From Xiphophorus maculatus (taxonomy: Eukaryota; Chordata; Actinopteri; Cyprinodontiformes; Poeciliidae), in assembly GCF_002775205.1 (NCBI RefSeq), contig NC_036443.1, forward strand, positions 14,705,373-14,769,372: DNA of 64,000 bases. Reading direction: 5' to 3'. Under the pieces are notes generated by a model. That model saw nothing but the letters and a program-made list of their open reading frames with translations. It searched no databases and had not been told where the DNA came from. Positions 61,161 to 64,000 of the stretch are shown piece by piece. Each line of letters starts with the position of its first letter. Within the stretch, counting starts at the first letter, position 1. The position numbers and the translations under genes were made by a program.

Positions 61161-61512
61161 CACTGCAAAAACACAAAATTAAGACAAAAAGTAAGACAGA
61201 GTTAACTTACAAATAACTTTTCAGTAAAATATATGAGCTTGTTTTAGGTCATTTTTCCTTAAAAAAGTATTTGTTCCATTGACAGATTATTTCACTTATA
61301 ACAAGATATTTTTTCTATATTTTTAGTGGAATAATCTCCCAAAGGAACTAGTACTTTCTCCTCAATATTAGCAAATTATTGACTTAAAACAAGCACCCAA
61401 GTAATCTGAGACATTACTTCTAAATTAGTTTTCTCTTATTTCAAGTGTGCTAAGATATTTGCACTAAAACCTGGAGCAAAAGTATTTGTTAAGGTTTTGT
61501 GTTTTTGACATG
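61161..61512. mobile_element. 352-bp MITE with TIRs and TA flanks
   Basis: The left end CACTGCAAAAACACAAAA (61161) mirrors the right end, which reads CATGTCAAAAACACAAAA on the other strand (61512). Both are flanked by TA (61159-61160 and 61513-61514). The interior is AT-rich with no coding capacity (CAAGATATTTTTTCTATATT, ACTTAAAACAAGCACCCAAG). This layout fits a Tc1/mariner-type MITE. Confidence 0.7.
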
Positions 61513-62585
61513 TAAAGCAGGCAGATCGTGTGCTGAAGTCCTGACTTCCAGCTGTTCCAGGACTTCCAGCGTTCCTGACTTCTTAACTTCTTAATGTTAA
61601 AAAGAATTCCATAGTTAAACCCTTTTTTCAACCCATCACACAGTCCGAAGAATTACCACAGTTTTAGTCATGCTGACCACTCAAAGTGTTTTACTCTAGA
61701 GCCACGTTCACCCAATTGCTCTCACTGATATCAAGATACTGGTCAGTAGGGGACTTGGGGATGAATGATTTGCACATCATCAATGTGGCAGAAAGAAGCT
61801 GCAATTGAGAACAAATTTCACAGATTTCAAAATAACTACTCTTCCCACTGACCCCAATGTAGTACACCACGACTTAAAAAGGCAAAGTCTTGCTGCAATA
61901 CCATTACGGTAAATGATAAAACGACTCCAAAGCGATTTCCACTCAATCATGCACACTGGTGGTGGAAAGCTACACTGTAGACACAGCTGCCCTGCGGCAG
62001 GCTGACAGGAGCGAGGTGAAAGTTGGCGCCACTGCGCCCTCTGACCATCACCGGCAGACAAGGTGGCTGAAGGACAAAAGGCAGAGTAGGTACAGGTTAC
62101 AGGACGACCTCCTTCCTCCTGAGCCCCCGTCGCTCTGACAGTCATAAGCTATCTGTCAAGATGGTGCTATTAACTGAGGTCGTATTCATTGTAAAATGCT
62201 TGAGAACTACTGCCTTTAGGGTAAATAAATGTGACCAGCTGACCTGCACCTCTGGAGATCAGTGAATACGCAGTGAAGAAAGAACGGTGAAAGAAAAATT
62301 AAGCCTGTAATGAGAGTGAAATTAATAGACCCACTGTGATTTGAATAAACAAGGACTGGAACGTTGCTTACTCTACAGTATATGCGGAGTATCAATATTT
62401 ATAGTGTATGAATAGGGGTCCTGAGAACAGACCTTTTCTGCATATTGGTGCACATGTGGGGTGACTGTCAAGACCTTGAAACATTTTTTCCTCCTCTCGT
62501 TCGCGTTTTTTTTTTTACTAGTTCTTGTTTATGAGTCTGTTTTTGTGTTCATTCTGTCAAAACCCTTTTACTAGATGGCATTGAT

Positions 62586-62691
<106 letters not shown>

Positions 62692-62989
62692 TACAGCAAA
62701 CATACAGAGGCTTAAGGATTTGATAAGTAAGGGAAAACAACGAAGCAAGTATATTGACAGAGACCAAGCAGGAAGGAGAACAGGGGACACAAAAGAGAAG
62801 AAAATGAAGAAAAGAAGCTTGAAAATCAATGAATAGTTAACAATTGAGGCAGCAAAGTTTCTTTTTACCCAAAGTGAAGAAGCTTCTAAACGGTTTGGTG
62901 ATAATGCAGTGAAGAGGGCAGCATTTAAGACAATGGCTTTTAAAATGTTTACCACTTTAAGCTGAAATAAAACAAATATGTATTTTTTT

Positions 62990-63330
62990 AATTATTCTTT
63001 GCACTGTTAAGTATGTTCACTCAGTACTTAGTAAGCGCTCCTTCTGCATGAATTACTGAATCAGAGTAACATGGAGGCAATCCGCCCACGGTTCTGCCCA
63101 GATTACTAGTATAATATCATTGAGCTTAGCTGCATTGTTGGCTATAGAGTCTCTTGTCTTCCTTTTAGCAAAACAGATTTTGACCAGTTTACAGCACAGT
63201 GATAGCATGGATATTAACTTTTTGTGTAGCCTCTCAGAGACGCTCTGCTTAACAGCTTGGTCAGCAGTCTTCCTCTATGATTATGCATTGAAATATATTT
63301 TTCAATAGTCTGATGTAGCATTCAAATTGT
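62990..63330 (-). mobile_element. Tc1-type 3' fragment of the naa10-intron family
   Basis: CTCAGTACTTAGTAAGCGCT, CTTCTGCATGAATTACTGAA, ATGGAGGCAATCCGCCCACG, CATTGTTGGCTATAGAGTCT and TCTTCCTTTTAGC follow in order a Tc1 family whose transposase C-terminus reads on the minus strand. It belongs to the same family as 4331-4500. Confidence 0.6.
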
Positions 63331-64000
63331 CTGAGAAACTGATTTCGGTTATAGCTATCAAAATTAACCAATTATTCTAAGTTTCACTTTTTAAATTAAA
63401 TAAATAAATTCAACTTTTTGATGTTATTGTGAGGAATCTGTAAATCAGTCAGAAAAAAAGAGCTGAATTGGTACAGATGGTAATCTGTACATGTTCAGAG
63501 AAGGGGAGGGGGGGGGGAAATGGGAGAACAGGAGTGACGCCATAGCAGAATAAAGAGCCATGAGCACTGAGTGATCTTCCAGAATTAAAAAAAAAAAAAA
63601 AACAGCCTGTAAGCACAACGTGATAGCAGGGGGAGGCGGCGTGGTCAGTGTTTACTCAGAATGTGTACACAGGTAAGCAGCGCCGTGTTTCCAAGCAGAA
63701 GAAAGTTTGTTTATAGTTGTGCCGAATGCGAGAAGTGAGAATGCAGATGTGCTGAGTAGCACTCTGTGTACTTCAGAGGGGTTCAGTAGAAAACGATGAA
63801 AGTCGGGATTTCTTTCTTCCACTTCGTTTCCTCCCTGCTGCATCACACTCACAGTCCTCCTGAGGCGGGTCATTGTTCACTCTTTGTGTATTTTTATTTA
63901 CGTCATTAGCAAATGAACACATTACTGTTCGAAGGTGTACATTTGTACTTGAATGGATTTGAACAGATTAAACTGTTTAGGTTGGTTTATCAGAAGTGGA

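Overview
The window is nuclear DNA of a ray-finned (teleost) fish. Four multi-exon genes can be assembled from splice sites and conserved protein sequence: naa10 (+, 3897-5719), arhgap4 (+, 10338-19423), ssr4 (+, 21382-24294) and a vasopressin V2-type receptor gene (-, 42902-32313). All four have relatives in the human Xq28 region. Decayed Tc1/mariner copies, MITEs, a fish-type LINE tail and many (GT)n tracts also fit a teleost. I cannot name the species.

Layout. 1-3.9 kb: one probable first coding exon of a minus-strand gene (1564-1429, weakly ceramide-kinase-like) with an octamer plus CCAAT promoter, then a block of palindromic AT repeats, (TG)n and a short Tc1 element. 3.9-5.9 kb: naa10, 8 exons, 217 residues. 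5.9-10.3 kb: no gene, possible arhgap4 upstream exon or promoter. 10.3-20 kb: arhgap4, 21 coding exons, 837 residues, with F-BAR and RhoGAP parts but no visible SH3 domain. 21.2-24.8 kb: ssr4, 6 exons, 168 residues, with a TGACGTG/CCAAT/ZNF143-core promoter. 24.8-31.9 kb: no gene. 31.9-42.9 kb: V2-type receptor, 5 coding exons, 497 residues, introns full of transposon remnants. 43-64 kb: no recognisable protein gene, only repeats, one candidate 5' UTR exon and possible regulatory DNA.

Function. The genes do not form a pathway. NAA10 is the catalytic N-terminal acetyltransferase acting at the ribosome, SSR4 is the TRAP delta subunit at the ER translocon, ARHGAP4 is an F-BAR RhoGAP, and the receptor is a neurohypophysial-hormone GPCR. 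The order and orientation naa10-arhgap4-(opposed)-V2 receptor matches human NAA10-ARHGAP4-AVPR2; ssr4 sits between arhgap4 and the receptor here, unlike in human.

Most notable: the SH3-less ARHGAP4; a V2 receptor with a roughly 140-residue third intracellular loop and three extra introns, each placed after a conserved glutamine codon CAG; a roughly 0.9-kb degenerate TTAC array that reads GTAAGTAA (splice-donor consensus) on the receptor's transcribed strand; and a nested transposon stack in the receptor's third intron. No prokaryotic system, CRISPR array, tRNA or rRNA gene was seen.
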